Origin: JABCPE02 sp963520375
GTDB taxonomy: Bacteria; Bacteroidota; Bacteroidia; Flavobacteriales; Weeksellaceae
Direction: 5' to 3'
Assembly (NCBI GenBank): GCA_963520375.1
Contig: CAUQQF010000004.1
Span: forward strand, 73,732 to 137,731
DNA: 64,000 nucleotides
Positions 7,797-15,324 of this stretch are shown piece after piece; within the stretch, counting starts at the first letter, position 1, and each line of letters opens with the position of its first letter. The position numbers and the translations under genes are program-made. Below the pieces are notes generated by a model, which did not search any database, had not been told where the DNA came from, and saw only the letters and a list, made by a program, of their open reading frames with translations.

Positions 7797-7850
7797 CAAT
7801 TTTTAACAAATCGAGATAATTAAGTTGTAAAAATTGCAAAACTAATTATC
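7797..7850 (+). promoter_or_regulatory. Interlocking inverted repeats before rpsH (alternative hairpins or pseudoknot)
   Basis: Bases 7797-7809 pair with 7825-7836 (12 pairs with one bulged A). The loop of that hairpin holds GATAATTA (7815-7822), which pairs perfectly with TAATTATC at 7843-7850. The second pairing can extend into bases used by the first. The RNA could switch between two hairpins or form an H-type pseudoknot, although the 6-base connecting loop is short for crossing a full 12-pair stem. It lies right after rpsN and 26 bases before rpsH. Function is inferred only. Confidence 0.4.
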
Positions 7851-7876
7851 ATTAACCAATATTAAAAAAAAGAAAA

Positions 7877-8275
7877 ATGGTAACAGATCCAATTTCAGAT
7901 TTCCTAACTAGAGTAAGGAACGCACAAAGCGCAGGCCACAAAGTGGTGGAAATTCCTGCATCGAAAATTAAAAAGGAGATTACGAAAATCCTATTTGATC
8001 AAGGGTACATCTTGAACTATAAGTTTGAAGATAATGCTGTTCAAGGGACTATCAAAATCGCTTTGAAGTATGACAAGCAAACTAACAAACCAGCTATCAA
8101 GTCTATTCAGAGAGCTTCTAGACCTGGTTTGAGAAAATACGCTGGTTCAGATGAACTTCCAAGAGTATTGAACGGTTTGGGAATAGCTATTATCTCTACT
8201 TCTAAAGGAGTAATGACTGATAAAAAAGCAAGACAAGAGAAAGTAGGAGGTGAAGTAATCTGCTATGTATATTAA
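7877..8275 (+). CDS. rpsH: 30S ribosomal protein S8
   Basis: S8 (132 residues) binds the central domain of 16S rRNA and in E. coli represses the spc operon through an mRNA structure. It starts MVTDPISDFLTRVRNAQSAG and ends with the signature STSKGVMTDKKARQEKVGGE. The 80-base gap ahead of it, with interlocking repeats, is unusual for an operon that elsewhere is closely packed and would be a natural place for feedback control. Confidence 0.98.
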   Translation: MVTDPISDFLTRVRNAQSAGHKVVEIPASKIKKEITKILFDQGYILNYKFEDNAVQGTIKIALKYDKQTNKPAIKSIQRASRPGLRKYAGSDELPRVLNGLGIAIISTSKGVMTDKKARQEKVGGEVICYVY

Positions 8276-8291
8276 TTTATAAATAGGAATA

Positions 8292-8837
8292 ATGTCAAGA
8301 ATTGGTAAATCAATTATAACAATCCCAGCAGGAGTTACAGTATCATTTTCTAATAATGTAGTAACTGTGAAAGGACCAAAAGGTGAACTTTCTCAAGAAA
8401 TCACTAAAGGGATTACGATAGCACAAGAAGGTGCTGAACTAACAGTAAACAGACCATCTGATTCTAAAGAACATAGATCTCTTCATGGTCTTTATAGAGC
8501 ACTAATCAACAATATGGTAGTTGGTGTTTCAGAAGGGTTTACAAAACAGTTAGAATTAGTAGGTGTAGGTTATAGAGCATCTCACTCAGGACAAAAACTG
8601 GAGTTGGCTCTAGGTTTCTCTCATGGTATTTTAATGGAACTTCCAAAAGAAATCACATTAAATACTGAGACTGAAAAAGGTAAGAACCCAATCATCACTT
8701 TATCATCTCATGATAAACAATTATTGGGAATGGTGGTTGCAAAAATCAGATCATTTAGAAAACCTGAACCTTACAAAGGAAAAGGTGTGAGATTTGTAGG
8801 AGAAAATGTTAGAAGAAAAGCTGGTAAATCTGCTTAA
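8292..8837 (+). CDS. rplF: 50S ribosomal protein L6
   Basis: L6 (181 residues) has two similar domains and sits near the factor-binding site. The N-terminal MSRIGKSIITIPAGVTVS and the C-terminal signature KPEPYKGKGVRFVGENVRRK are both present. Length and position between rpsH and rplR are standard. Confidence 0.98.
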   Translation: MSRIGKSIITIPAGVTVSFSNNVVTVKGPKGELSQEITKGITIAQEGAELTVNRPSDSKEHRSLHGLYRALINNMVVGVSEGFTKQLELVGVGYRASHSGQKLELALGFSHGILMELPKEITLNTETEKGKNPIITLSSHDKQLLGMVVAKIRSFRKPEPYKGKGVRFVGENVRRKAGKSA

Positions 8838-8848
8838 AATTTAAGGAA

Positions 8849-9202
8849 ATGGCATTAACAAAAGTAGAAAAAAGAAACAGAATAAAGAGAAGAGTAAGAG
8901 GGAAAATCTCCGGTACTCAGGCATCACCAAGATTATCTGTATATAAGAGTAATAAAGAAATTTATGCTCAGTTGATCGATGACAAAGAAGGTAAAACTTT
9001 AGTATTCGCTTCTTCTAGAGAGAAAGAAGTAAACGCTAAAGGAACAAAAACTGAAGTAGCAGCAGCTGTAGGTAAAAGAATTGCTGAAAAAGCAAAAGCA
9101 GCAGGCTATGAAAAAGTAGTTTTTGATAGAAATGGTTTCGTATATCATGGAAGAATAAAAGCTCTTGCTGATGGTGCTAGAGAAGGAGGTCTTCAATTCT
9201 AA
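8849..9202 (+). CDS. rplR: 50S ribosomal protein L18
   Basis: L18 (117 residues) binds 5S rRNA together with L5. The basic N-terminus (KVEKRNRIKRRVRGKISG) is followed by RLSVYKSNKEIYAQLIDD and the C-terminal signature KVVFDRNGFVYHGRIKALADG. It has the usual place before rpsE. Confidence 0.98.
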   Translation: MALTKVEKRNRIKRRVRGKISGTQASPRLSVYKSNKEIYAQLIDDKEGKTLVFASSREKEVNAKGTKTEVAAAVGKRIAEKAKAAGYEKVVFDRNGFVYHGRIKALADGAREGGLQF

Positions 9203-9220
9203 TTTTAAAAGTATCGAAAT

Positions 9221-9742
9221 ATGTTAGGAATAGATAATATAGAAAGAGTAAAACCTGGAGGATTAGAATTAGTAGATCGTCTAGTTGCTGTGAACAGAGT
9301 AACCAAGGTAACCAAAGGAGGTCGTGCTTTCGGATTTTCTGCTATCGTTGTAGTAGGAAATGAAGATGGAGTGATTGGTCATGGTCTTGGTAAGTCTAAA
9401 GAAGTTGCATCTGCGATTTCTAAAGCAGTAGAAGAAGCTAAGAAAAACTTAGTGAGAGTACCTGTAATTAATCATACAATTCCTCATCAAACATCTGCAA
9501 GATACGGAGGAGCTGATATCTTCCTAAGACCTGCATCTCACGGTACAGGACTTATCGCAGGGGGTGCGGTGAGAGCCGTTCTAGAATCTGCGGGAGTGCA
9601 TGATGTATTGTCAAAATCTAAAGGTTCTTCTAACCCTCACAATGTGGTAAAAGCTACATTCAAGGCGTTGTTAGATATCAGAAGACCAGAGGAAATCGCA
9701 AGAATGAGAGGGATTTCTCTAAATAAAGTGTTCAACGGTTAA
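9221..9742 (+). CDS. rpsE: 30S ribosomal protein S5
   Basis: S5 (173 residues) acts in decoding accuracy and mRNA entry. It has the double-stranded-RNA-binding-like N-terminal domain (LVAVNRVTKVTKGGRAFGFS, GHGLGKSKEV) and the C-terminal domain with GTGLIAGGAVRAVLESAGV. All blocks are intact. Confidence 0.98.
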   Translation: MLGIDNIERVKPGGLELVDRLVAVNRVTKVTKGGRAFGFSAIVVVGNEDGVIGHGLGKSKEVASAISKAVEEAKKNLVRVPVINHTIPHQTSARYGGADIFLRPASHGTGLIAGGAVRAVLESAGVHDVLSKSKGSSNPHNVVKATFKALLDIRRPEEIARMRGISLNKVFNG

Positions 9743-9755
9743 TTTTTAAAGAAAA

Positions 9756-9932
9756 ATGGCAACAATTAAAGTAAAACAAGTAAGAAGTGCTATTGGTAGA
9801 ACTAAAACTCAAAAATTAACACTTGAGGCATTAGGTCTTAGAAAATTGAACCAAGTAGTAGAGCACGAAGCTACACCATCAATTTTAGGAATGGTAGCAG
9901 CAGTAAAACATTTAGTAGAAGTTCAAAAATAA
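9756..9932 (+). CDS. rpmD: 50S ribosomal protein L30
   Basis: A 58-residue L30, starting MATIKVKQVRSAIGRTKTQK and containing the signature LTLEALGLRKLNQVVEHEAT, ending AVKHLVEVQK. The gene is short and easily missed, but its place between rpsE and rplO, its length and its motif make the call firm. A strong inverted repeat follows it. Confidence 0.96.
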   Translation: MATIKVKQVRSAIGRTKTQKLTLEALGLRKLNQVVEHEATPSILGMVAAVKHLVEVQK

Positions 9933-9942
9933 AAATAATCTT

Positions 9943-9980
9943 AAAAGGTTTAATGCTGAGAGATTGGCATTAAATCTTTT
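9943..9980 (+). promoter_or_regulatory. Stem-loop between rpmD and rplO
   Basis: AAAAGGTTTAATGC (9943-9956) pairs with GCATTAAATCTTTT (9967-9980) over 14 positions, one of them G-U, around a 10-base loop. No T-run follows, so it is not a classical terminator. It may be an RNase processing site, a pause site or a ribosomal-protein binding site. Confidence 0.55.
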
Positions 9981-10007
9981 GATTTGAATTTTAAATTTAA
10001 GACAATT

Positions 10008-10454
10008 ATGAATTTAAGTAATATTAAACCAGCATCAGGAGCTACTCACAACTCTAAAAGATTAGGTAGAGGACAAGGTAGTGGTAAAGGAGGTACTTCT
10101 ACAAGAGGTCACAAAGGTGCTAAATCAAGATCTGGTAACTCTACCAAAATAGGTTTTGAAGGAGGACAAATGCCTTTACAAAGAAGACTTCCAAAGTTTG
10201 GTTTCAATAATGTGAATAGAAAAGAATATAGAGCTATAAACTTGGATACTATTCAATCATTAATTGATGCTAAAAATTTAACTGAAATTACTAAAGAAGT
10301 TTTGGTTGAAAACGGATTGTCTTCTAAGAATGAATTAGTAAAAATTATGGGTAGAGGGGAACTAAAATCAGGAGTTTCTATTTCTGCAAATAAATTTACT
10401 AAATCTGCTGAGGAAGCAATAAACAAAGTAGGAGGTAAAGCAATCACTCTATAA
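10008..10454 (+). CDS. rplO: 50S ribosomal protein L15
   Basis: L15 (148 residues) contacts 23S rRNA late in assembly. The start MNLSNIKPASGATHNSKRLG is preferred; an in-frame ATG 24 bases upstream overlaps the spacer and adds residues not seen in the family. The glycine- and arginine-rich segment GRGQGSGKGGTSTRGHKGAK and EGGQMPLQRRLPKFGF are diagnostic. secY follows after 8 bases. Confidence 0.97.
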   Translation: MNLSNIKPASGATHNSKRLGRGQGSGKGGTSTRGHKGAKSRSGNSTKIGFEGGQMPLQRRLPKFGFNNVNRKEYRAINLDTIQSLIDAKNLTEITKEVLVENGLSSKNELVKIMGRGELKSGVSISANKFTKSAEEAINKVGGKAITL

Positions 10455-10462
10455 AAAAAATA

Positions 10463-11845
10463 ATGAAGAAAGGATTTATACAAACACTCAAAAACATTTG
10501 GAGTCTTGAAGAATTAAGAGAAAAAATATTATTTACTATTTCTCTTGTATTGGTGTATAGATTCGCATCATATATTTCCCTGCCTGCCATTAACTTGGAC
10601 GAGGTAGGGAATCTTTTGCAGCATTACCAAAATCAAGGAGGCAGCAAACAAGGAACTGGTTTTTTGAGTTTGTTATCATCTTTTACAGGAGGTGCTTTTG
10701 GTAGGGCTTCTATATTGGCTTTAGGTATTATGCCATATATTTCAGCATCTATTATAGTTCAGTTAATGGGGATGCTAGTTCCATATTTTCAAAAACTACA
10801 GAAAGATGGAGAAAGTGGAAGAAATACTCTAAACCAAATAACGAGATGGCTTACGATAGGAGTGTGTCTAGTTCAGGCTCCGTTTTATCTAGGTACTATA
10901 ACAAATGAGTTTTTACCATATGCACAGTTCAGAACTGCTTATTATGTAGAACCTGAGTCTGTGATGTTTTGGTTACCTAGTATAGTAATCCTTGTAACAG
11001 GATCCTTGTTTTCTATGTGGCTGGGTGAGAAGATAACAGATAGAGGTATCGGTAACGGTATATCTATATTGATAATGGTGGGGATACTAGCAGATCTTCC
11101 TATGGCTTTTGTAGATGAAGTTACTCAGCAAACTAGCAAAGGAGGGTTAGGTTCTATCATTATTTTAGTAGAAGTTCTATTCTGGTTATTAGTTATTGTT
11201 TTAGCGATATTGTTATCAGTTGCTGTAAGAAAGATACCAGTACAATATGTGAGCAGAGCCCATGCAAGAGGAGGACACAACAGTGCTTTGACAGAGGGAG
11301 CTAGACAATGGATTCCTTTGAAAGTAAATGCAGCTGGTGTGATGCCTATCATCTTTGCACAGGCGATAATGTTCATTCCTGGGTTATTGACTAAAGTAGA
11401 TGAAACAAATACATTTTTAGCAGGCTTTAAAAATGTTTTTAGCTGGCAGTATAATGTTTTATTTGCTTTGTTGATTATAATATTTTCTTTCTTTTACACA
11501 GCTATCTCAATTCCTACCCATCAGATGGCAGAGGAACTTAAAAGAAATGGCGGATTAATCCCTAAAATAAAACCAGGAAAAGAAACAGCAGATTATATAG
11601 ATGATATTTTATCAAAAATAACTTTGCCAGGTTCGATTTTTTTAGCTATCTTTGCAGTCCTTCCAGCAATAGTTCATGGTACTTTTGTACAAACAGATAG
11701 ATTTTCACTGTTTTTCGGTGGAACATCATTGTTGATTATGGTAAGTGTAATATTGGATACTGTACAACAAGTAAACACATATCTTTTAAATCATCATTAT
11801 GATGGATTGATGCAGTCAAAATTATCAAGAACAATAAAAAGGTAA
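10463..11845 (+). CDS. secY: Preprotein translocase subunit SecY
   Basis: The channel-forming subunit of the SecYEG translocon in the inner membrane. It has 460 residues and about ten hydrophobic segments. Landmarks are the start LKNIWSLEELREKILFT, the plug region with LLSSFTGGAFGRASILALGI (TM2), and the GIGNGISILIMVGI segment. The cytoplasmic loop FVQTDR and the AVRKIPVQYVSRA stretch are also typical. As in many bacteria it is co-transcribed with ribosomal genes; map does not follow it, infA does. Confidence 0.97.
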   Translation: MKKGFIQTLKNIWSLEELREKILFTISLVLVYRFASYISLPAINLDEVGNLLQHYQNQGGSKQGTGFLSLLSSFTGGAFGRASILALGIMPYISASIIVQLMGMLVPYFQKLQKDGESGRNTLNQITRWLTIGVCLVQAPFYLGTITNEFLPYAQFRTAYYVEPESVMFWLPSIVILVTGSLFSMWLGEKITDRGIGNGISILIMVGILADLPMAFVDEVTQQTSKGGLGSIIILVEVLFWLLVIVLAILLSVAVRKIPVQYVSRAHARGGHNSALTEGARQWIPLKVNAAGVMPIIFAQAIMFIPGLLTKVDETNTFLAGFKNVFSWQYNVLFALLIIIFSFFYTAISIPTHQMAEELKRNGGLIPKIKPGKETADYIDDILSKITLPGSIFLAIFAVLPAIVHGTFVQTDRFSLFFGGTSLLIMVSVILDTVQQVNTYLLNHHYDGLMQSKLSRTIKR

Positions 11846-11851
11846 CAATAT

Positions 11852-12067
11852 ATGGCAAAGCAAAAGCATATAGAACAGGATGGAGTAATAGTGGAGGCGT
11901 TGTCAAATGCCATGTTCCGTGTCGAACTAGAGAATGGGCATGTTCTCATAGCACATATCTCTGGAAAGATGAGAATGCACTATATAAAGCTCTTGCCAGG
12001 TGATAAGGTGAAACTAGAACTTTCTCCATATGACTTGACCAAGGGAAGAATTACTTTTAGATACTAG
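11852..12067 (+). CDS. infA: Translation initiation factor IF-1
   Basis: IF-1 (71 residues), a single OB fold that occupies the A site during initiation. The sequence AKQKHIEQDGVIVEALSNAM followed by FRVELENGHVLIAHISGKMR is characteristic, as is the ending DLTKGRITFRY. It lies 6 bases after secY. Confidence 0.98.
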   Translation: MAKQKHIEQDGVIVEALSNAMFRVELENGHVLIAHISGKMRMHYIKLLPGDKVKLELSPYDLTKGRITFRY

Positions 12068-12101
12068 AAGTATATTAGTAGAATAAAATTAAGAATATAA
12101 G

Positions 12102-12218
12102 ATGAAAGTTAGAGCATCAATTAAGAAAAGAAGTGCAGACTGCAAAATCGTAAGAAGAAAAGGCAGATTGTACATTATTAACAAAAAGAACCCTAAATTT
12201 AAACAAAGACAAGGCTAA
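12102..12218 (+). CDS. rpmJ: 50S ribosomal protein L36, zinc-free form
   Basis: A 38-residue protein beginning MKVRASIKKRSADCKIVRRK and ending KKNPKFKQRQG. It is placed between infA and rpsM as usual. The classical form binds zinc with three Cys and one His; here only one cysteine remains (Cys14) and the histidine is replaced, so it is the zinc-independent type. Confidence 0.95.
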   Translation: MKVRASIKKRSADCKIVRRKGRLYIINKKNPKFKQRQG

Positions 12219-12241
12219 TTAAAATAGCATACAATTAAATT

Positions 12242-12619
12242 ATGGCGAGAATTGCAGGTATAGATTTACCAAAAAACAAAAGAGGCGTAATAGGACTTAC
12301 TTATATTTATGGAATAGGTAGAAGTACTGCGTCTGAGATTTTGAAAAACGCTGGAATCAGCGAAGATAAGAAAGTCAACGAATGGAATGACGACGAATTG
12401 GCTGCTATCAGAAATTATATCTCTGAAAATGTAAAAGTAGAAGGAGAGTTAAGATCTGAAGTTCAATTAAACATCAAGAGATTGATGGATATTGGATGCC
12501 AAAGAGGGATTCGTCATAGACTGGGATTACCTTTAAGAGGCCAAAGAACGAAAAATAACTCTAGAACTCGTAAAGGAAAGAGAAAAACTGTTGCTAATAA
12601 GAAAAAAGCAAGTAAATAA
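12242..12619 (+). CDS. rpsM: 30S ribosomal protein S13
   Basis: S13 (125 residues) forms the bridge between subunit heads and contacts P-site tRNA. It starts MARIAGIDLPKNKRGVIGLT, has YIYGIGRSTASEIL, and carries the C-terminal signature RHRLGLPLRGQRTKNNSRTR followed by a lysine-rich tail. Confidence 0.98.
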   Translation: MARIAGIDLPKNKRGVIGLTYIYGIGRSTASEILKNAGISEDKKVNEWNDDELAAIRNYISENVKVEGELRSEVQLNIKRLMDIGCQRGIRHRLGLPLRGQRTKNNSRTRKGKRKTVANKKKASK

Positions 12620-12631
12620 TCGTTAGGAATT

Positions 12632-13021
12632 ATGGCAAAACAAGCAAAAGTAGTTAAAAAAAGAAAAGTAAAAGTAGAGGCGATTGGGGAAGCGCATATT
12701 CAAGCTTCTTTCAATAATATTATTATCTCTTTGACCAATAAAAATGGAGAAGTGATATCTTGGGCTTCTGCAGGTAAAATGGGTTTTAGAGGCTCTAAGA
12801 AAAACACTCCGTTTGCAGCACAAGTGGCAGCAGAAAACTGTTCTCAGGTAGCTTATGAAGCAGGTTTGAGAAGAGTAAAAGTGTTTGTGAAAGGACCTGG
12901 TGCAGGTAGAGAATCTGCAATTAGATCTATTCATAATTCAGGAATAGAAGTAAGTGAAATAGTAGATGTTACACCTATTCCACACAACGGATGTAGACCA
13001 CCAAAACGAAGAAGAGTATAA
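12632..13021 (+). CDS. rpsK: 30S ribosomal protein S11
   Basis: S11 (129 residues), part of the platform near the E site. The segment HIQASFNNIIISLTNKNGEV and the C-terminal DVTPIPHNGCRPPKRRRV are diagnostic. It is followed by a 72-base gap with an inverted repeat before rpsD. Confidence 0.98.
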   Translation: MAKQAKVVKKRKVKVEAIGEAHIQASFNNIIISLTNKNGEVISWASAGKMGFRGSKKNTPFAAQVAAENCSQVAYEAGLRRVKVFVKGPGAGRESAIRSIHNSGIEVSEIVDVTPIPHNGCRPPKRRRV

Positions 13022-13034
13022 CAATAAAATTTGA

Positions 13035-13070
13035 TGTTTCATTTTATATATCAGAAATTAAAATGAAGCG
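13035..13070 (+). promoter_or_regulatory. Stem-loop before rpsD
   Basis: TTCATTTTA (13038-13046) pairs perfectly with TAAAATGAA (13059-13067), and three further pairs including G-U extend the stem. The loop has 12 bases. There is no T-run after it. Because S4 regulates the alpha operon in E. coli through an mRNA fold, a control site just before rpsD is plausible, but this is inference. Confidence 0.5.
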
Positions 13071-13093
13071 TTAAGTGTCAAATCTAAAATCAT

Positions 13094-13702
13094 ATGGCAA
13101 GATATATTGGACCTAAAACAAAAATTGCTAGAAAATTTGGTGTAGCAATTTATGGAGATGATAAAAGTTTTGAAAAAAGAAGAAATCAACCTCCAGGTCA
13201 ACACGGACCAAATAAAAGAAGAGGAGCTAAAAAATCTGAATACGCAGTTCAGTTAGCCGAAAAACAAAAAGTAAAATATATCTATGGAATCTTAGAAAAA
13301 CAATTTGCGAATATGTTTGATAAGGCTCATAGAAGTAAAGGAGTAACAGGTGAAGTTTTGTTACAACTTTGTGAATCTAGATTGGATAATGTTGTATATA
13401 GATTAGGTTTTGCTAAGACTAGAGCAGCTGCAAGACAATTGGTTTCACACAGACATATCACTGTAAATGGAGAATTGGTAAATATTCCATCATATTCTCT
13501 AAAAGCAGGAGATGTTGTTGCAGTAAGAGCTAAGTCTAAATCACTTGAAGTTGTAGCAGATGCACTAGCATCTAAATCAAACTATGAGTGGTTACAATAT
13601 AACGACGAAAAGAGAGAAGGAGTATTTATTTCTACTCCTGAAAGATTACAGATTCCTGAAGATATCAAGGAACAGTTAATCGTCGAGTTATATTCTAAAT
13701 AA
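13094..13702 (+). CDS. rpsD: 30S ribosomal protein S4
   Basis: S4 (202 residues), a primary 16S rRNA binder. N-terminal MARYIGPKTKIARKFG, the block RRNQPPGQHGPNKRRGAKKS, and an S4 RNA-binding domain (ESRLDNVVYRLGFAKTRAAA, then VSHRHITVNGELVNIPSY) are intact. No zinc cysteines occur near the N-terminus, so this is the zinc-free form. A hairpin in the preceding spacer could be an autoregulatory site. Confidence 0.98.
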   Translation: MARYIGPKTKIARKFGVAIYGDDKSFEKRRNQPPGQHGPNKRRGAKKSEYAVQLAEKQKVKYIYGILEKQFANMFDKAHRSKGVTGEVLLQLCESRLDNVVYRLGFAKTRAAARQLVSHRHITVNGELVNIPSYSLKAGDVVAVRAKSKSLEVVADALASKSNYEWLQYNDEKREGVFISTPERLQIPEDIKEQLIVELYSK

Positions 13703-13737
13703 TTTTTTAATCAAATTCTTGCTCAACCCAATTTTAT

Positions 13738-14733
13738 ATGGCAATTTTACAATTCATAAAACCCGATAAAGTAATACTTCTAAACTCTACAGAAACTAGA
13801 GGTCAGTTTGAATTCAGACCACTAGAACCTGGATTTGGAACGACTATCGGTAATGCTTTGAGGAGAGTCTTGTTATCTTCTCTCGAAGGATATGCTATTA
13901 CATCTATTAAGATAGAAGGAGTAGAGCATGAGTTTTCAACAATTCCAGGAGTAATAGAAGATGTAACTGAAATAATCCTTAACCTTAAACAATTAAGATT
14001 AAAGGCTACAACAGAAAATGCTCCTGCTGAACAAGTAAGTGTTAAGGTTTCTAATCAAACAACAGTAACTGCTGGAGATTTCTCTAAATTCATCAAAGGA
14101 TTTGAGGTGTTAAATCCAGATTTAGTTATCTGTAACATGGCAAAAGATGTTTCGTTTGATATTAAATTTAATATAGATAAAGGTAGAGGATATGTTCCTT
14201 CCGAGCAAAATAAATTAAATAATGCTCCTATCGGGACTATCGCTATTGACTCTATTTATACACCTATTAAAAAGGTTCAGTATAGTGTTGAAAACTATCG
14301 TGTGGAGCAGAAAACAGACTACGAAAAACTAGTTTTGGACATAGAGACAGACGGTTCTATCTCTCCTCAAAATGCTTTGACAGAAGCTTCTAAGATATTG
14401 ATTTATCACTTTATGTTATTCTCTGATGAAAGAATAACACTAGAGACAGAGGCTGTAAAAGCATCTATCCAATACGATGAAGAAACACTTCATATAAGAC
14501 AATTATTGAAATCCAAGTTAGTAGATATGGATCTGTCTGTAAGAGCAATCAATTGCTTGAAAGCAGCAGAAGTAGAAACGCTTGGAGAATTGGTTTCATT
14601 CAGTAAGTCTGATTTGATGAAATTTAGAAATTTTGGTAAAAAATCGCTGACAGAACTAGAAGAATTAGTTCATTCTAAAGGTTTGAACTTCGGATTTGAT
14701 GTTAGCAAATATAAATTAGACGCTGATAAATAA
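13738..14733 (+). CDS. rpoA: RNA polymerase alpha subunit
   Basis: 331 residues. The N-terminal dimerisation domain contains RGQFEFRPLEPGFGTTIGNA followed by LRRVLLSSLEGYAITSIKIE. The C-terminal domain, which contacts activators and upstream DNA, has the helix-hairpin-helix region RAINCLKAAEVETLGELVSF and FRNFGKKSLTELEELV. It follows rpsD after 35 bases and is followed by rplQ, the usual end of the alpha operon. Confidence 0.98.
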   Translation: MAILQFIKPDKVILLNSTETRGQFEFRPLEPGFGTTIGNALRRVLLSSLEGYAITSIKIEGVEHEFSTIPGVIEDVTEIILNLKQLRLKATTENAPAEQVSVKVSNQTTVTAGDFSKFIKGFEVLNPDLVICNMAKDVSFDIKFNIDKGRGYVPSEQNKLNNAPIGTIAIDSIYTPIKKVQYSVENYRVEQKTDYEKLVLDIETDGSISPQNALTEASKILIYHFMLFSDERITLETEAVKASIQYDEETLHIRQLLKSKLVDMDLSVRAINCLKAAEVETLGELVSFSKSDLMKFRNFGKKSLTELEELVHSKGLNFGFDVSKYKLDADK

Positions 14734-14742
14734 TTTTATATC

Positions 14743-15228
14743 ATGAGACACGGAAAGAAATTTAATCATTTAGGAAGAACTGCCTCTCATAGAAAAGCAT
14801 TACTTTCCAATATGGCATGTTCTCTTATAGAACATAAAAGAATAAACACTACTGTAGCTAAAGCTAAAGCTCTTAGAGTGTATATAGAACCTCTTTTGAC
14901 TAAATCAAAAGAAGATACTACACACAATAGAAGAACAGTATTCTCTTACCTTCAGAATAAAGAAGCAGTTACTGAATTATTCAGAACAATTGCTCCAAAA
15001 ATCGCTGAAAGAAATGGAGGATATTGCAGAATCATCAAAACAGGATTTAGACTTGGAGATGGTGCTGATACAGCTATGATAGAGTTAGTCGATTTCAATG
15101 AACTATATAGTGCAAAATCAGATGCTAAGAAAACTACAAGAAGAAGTAGAAGATCTTCTTCTAAAAAAGAAACTTCTGAAGCACCTGAAGTAAAAGCAGA
15201 GGAATCAGCTGAAAAAGCAGGAGAATAA
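14743..15228 (+). CDS. rplQ: 50S ribosomal protein L17 with charged C-terminal tail
   Basis: L17 (161 residues) lies near the tunnel exit. The core is standard: MRHGKKFNHLGRTASHRKAL, then GGYCRIIKTGFRLGDGADTA. After about residue 125 there is a low-complexity tail, first basic (TTRRSRRSSSKK), then acidic (EAPEVKAEESAEKAGE), about 30 residues longer than E. coli L17. Such tails are common in Bacteroidota. A terminator follows 20 bases after the stop, closing the operon. Confidence 0.97.
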   Translation: MRHGKKFNHLGRTASHRKALLSNMACSLIEHKRINTTVAKAKALRVYIEPLLTKSKEDTTHNRRTVFSYLQNKEAVTELFRTIAPKIAERNGGYCRIIKTGFRLGDGADTAMIELVDFNELYSAKSDAKKTTRRSRRSSSKKETSEAPEVKAEESAEKAGE

Positions 15229-15247
15229 GTTTTTTACAACTAACTAT

Positions 15248-15292
15248 AAAAAATAGTCCTTATCATTATTGGTAGGGACTATTTTAGTTTTT
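15248..15292 (+). terminator. Terminator of the ribosomal operon
   Basis: AAAATAGTCC pairs with GGGACTATTTT around a loop of about 15 bases, followed by AGTTTTT. It lies between rplQ and the convergent S9 peptidase gene. Confidence 0.8.
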
Positions 15293-15324
15293 GGAAGATA
15301 TAAAAATAAAAAAGAAAGGAAACT

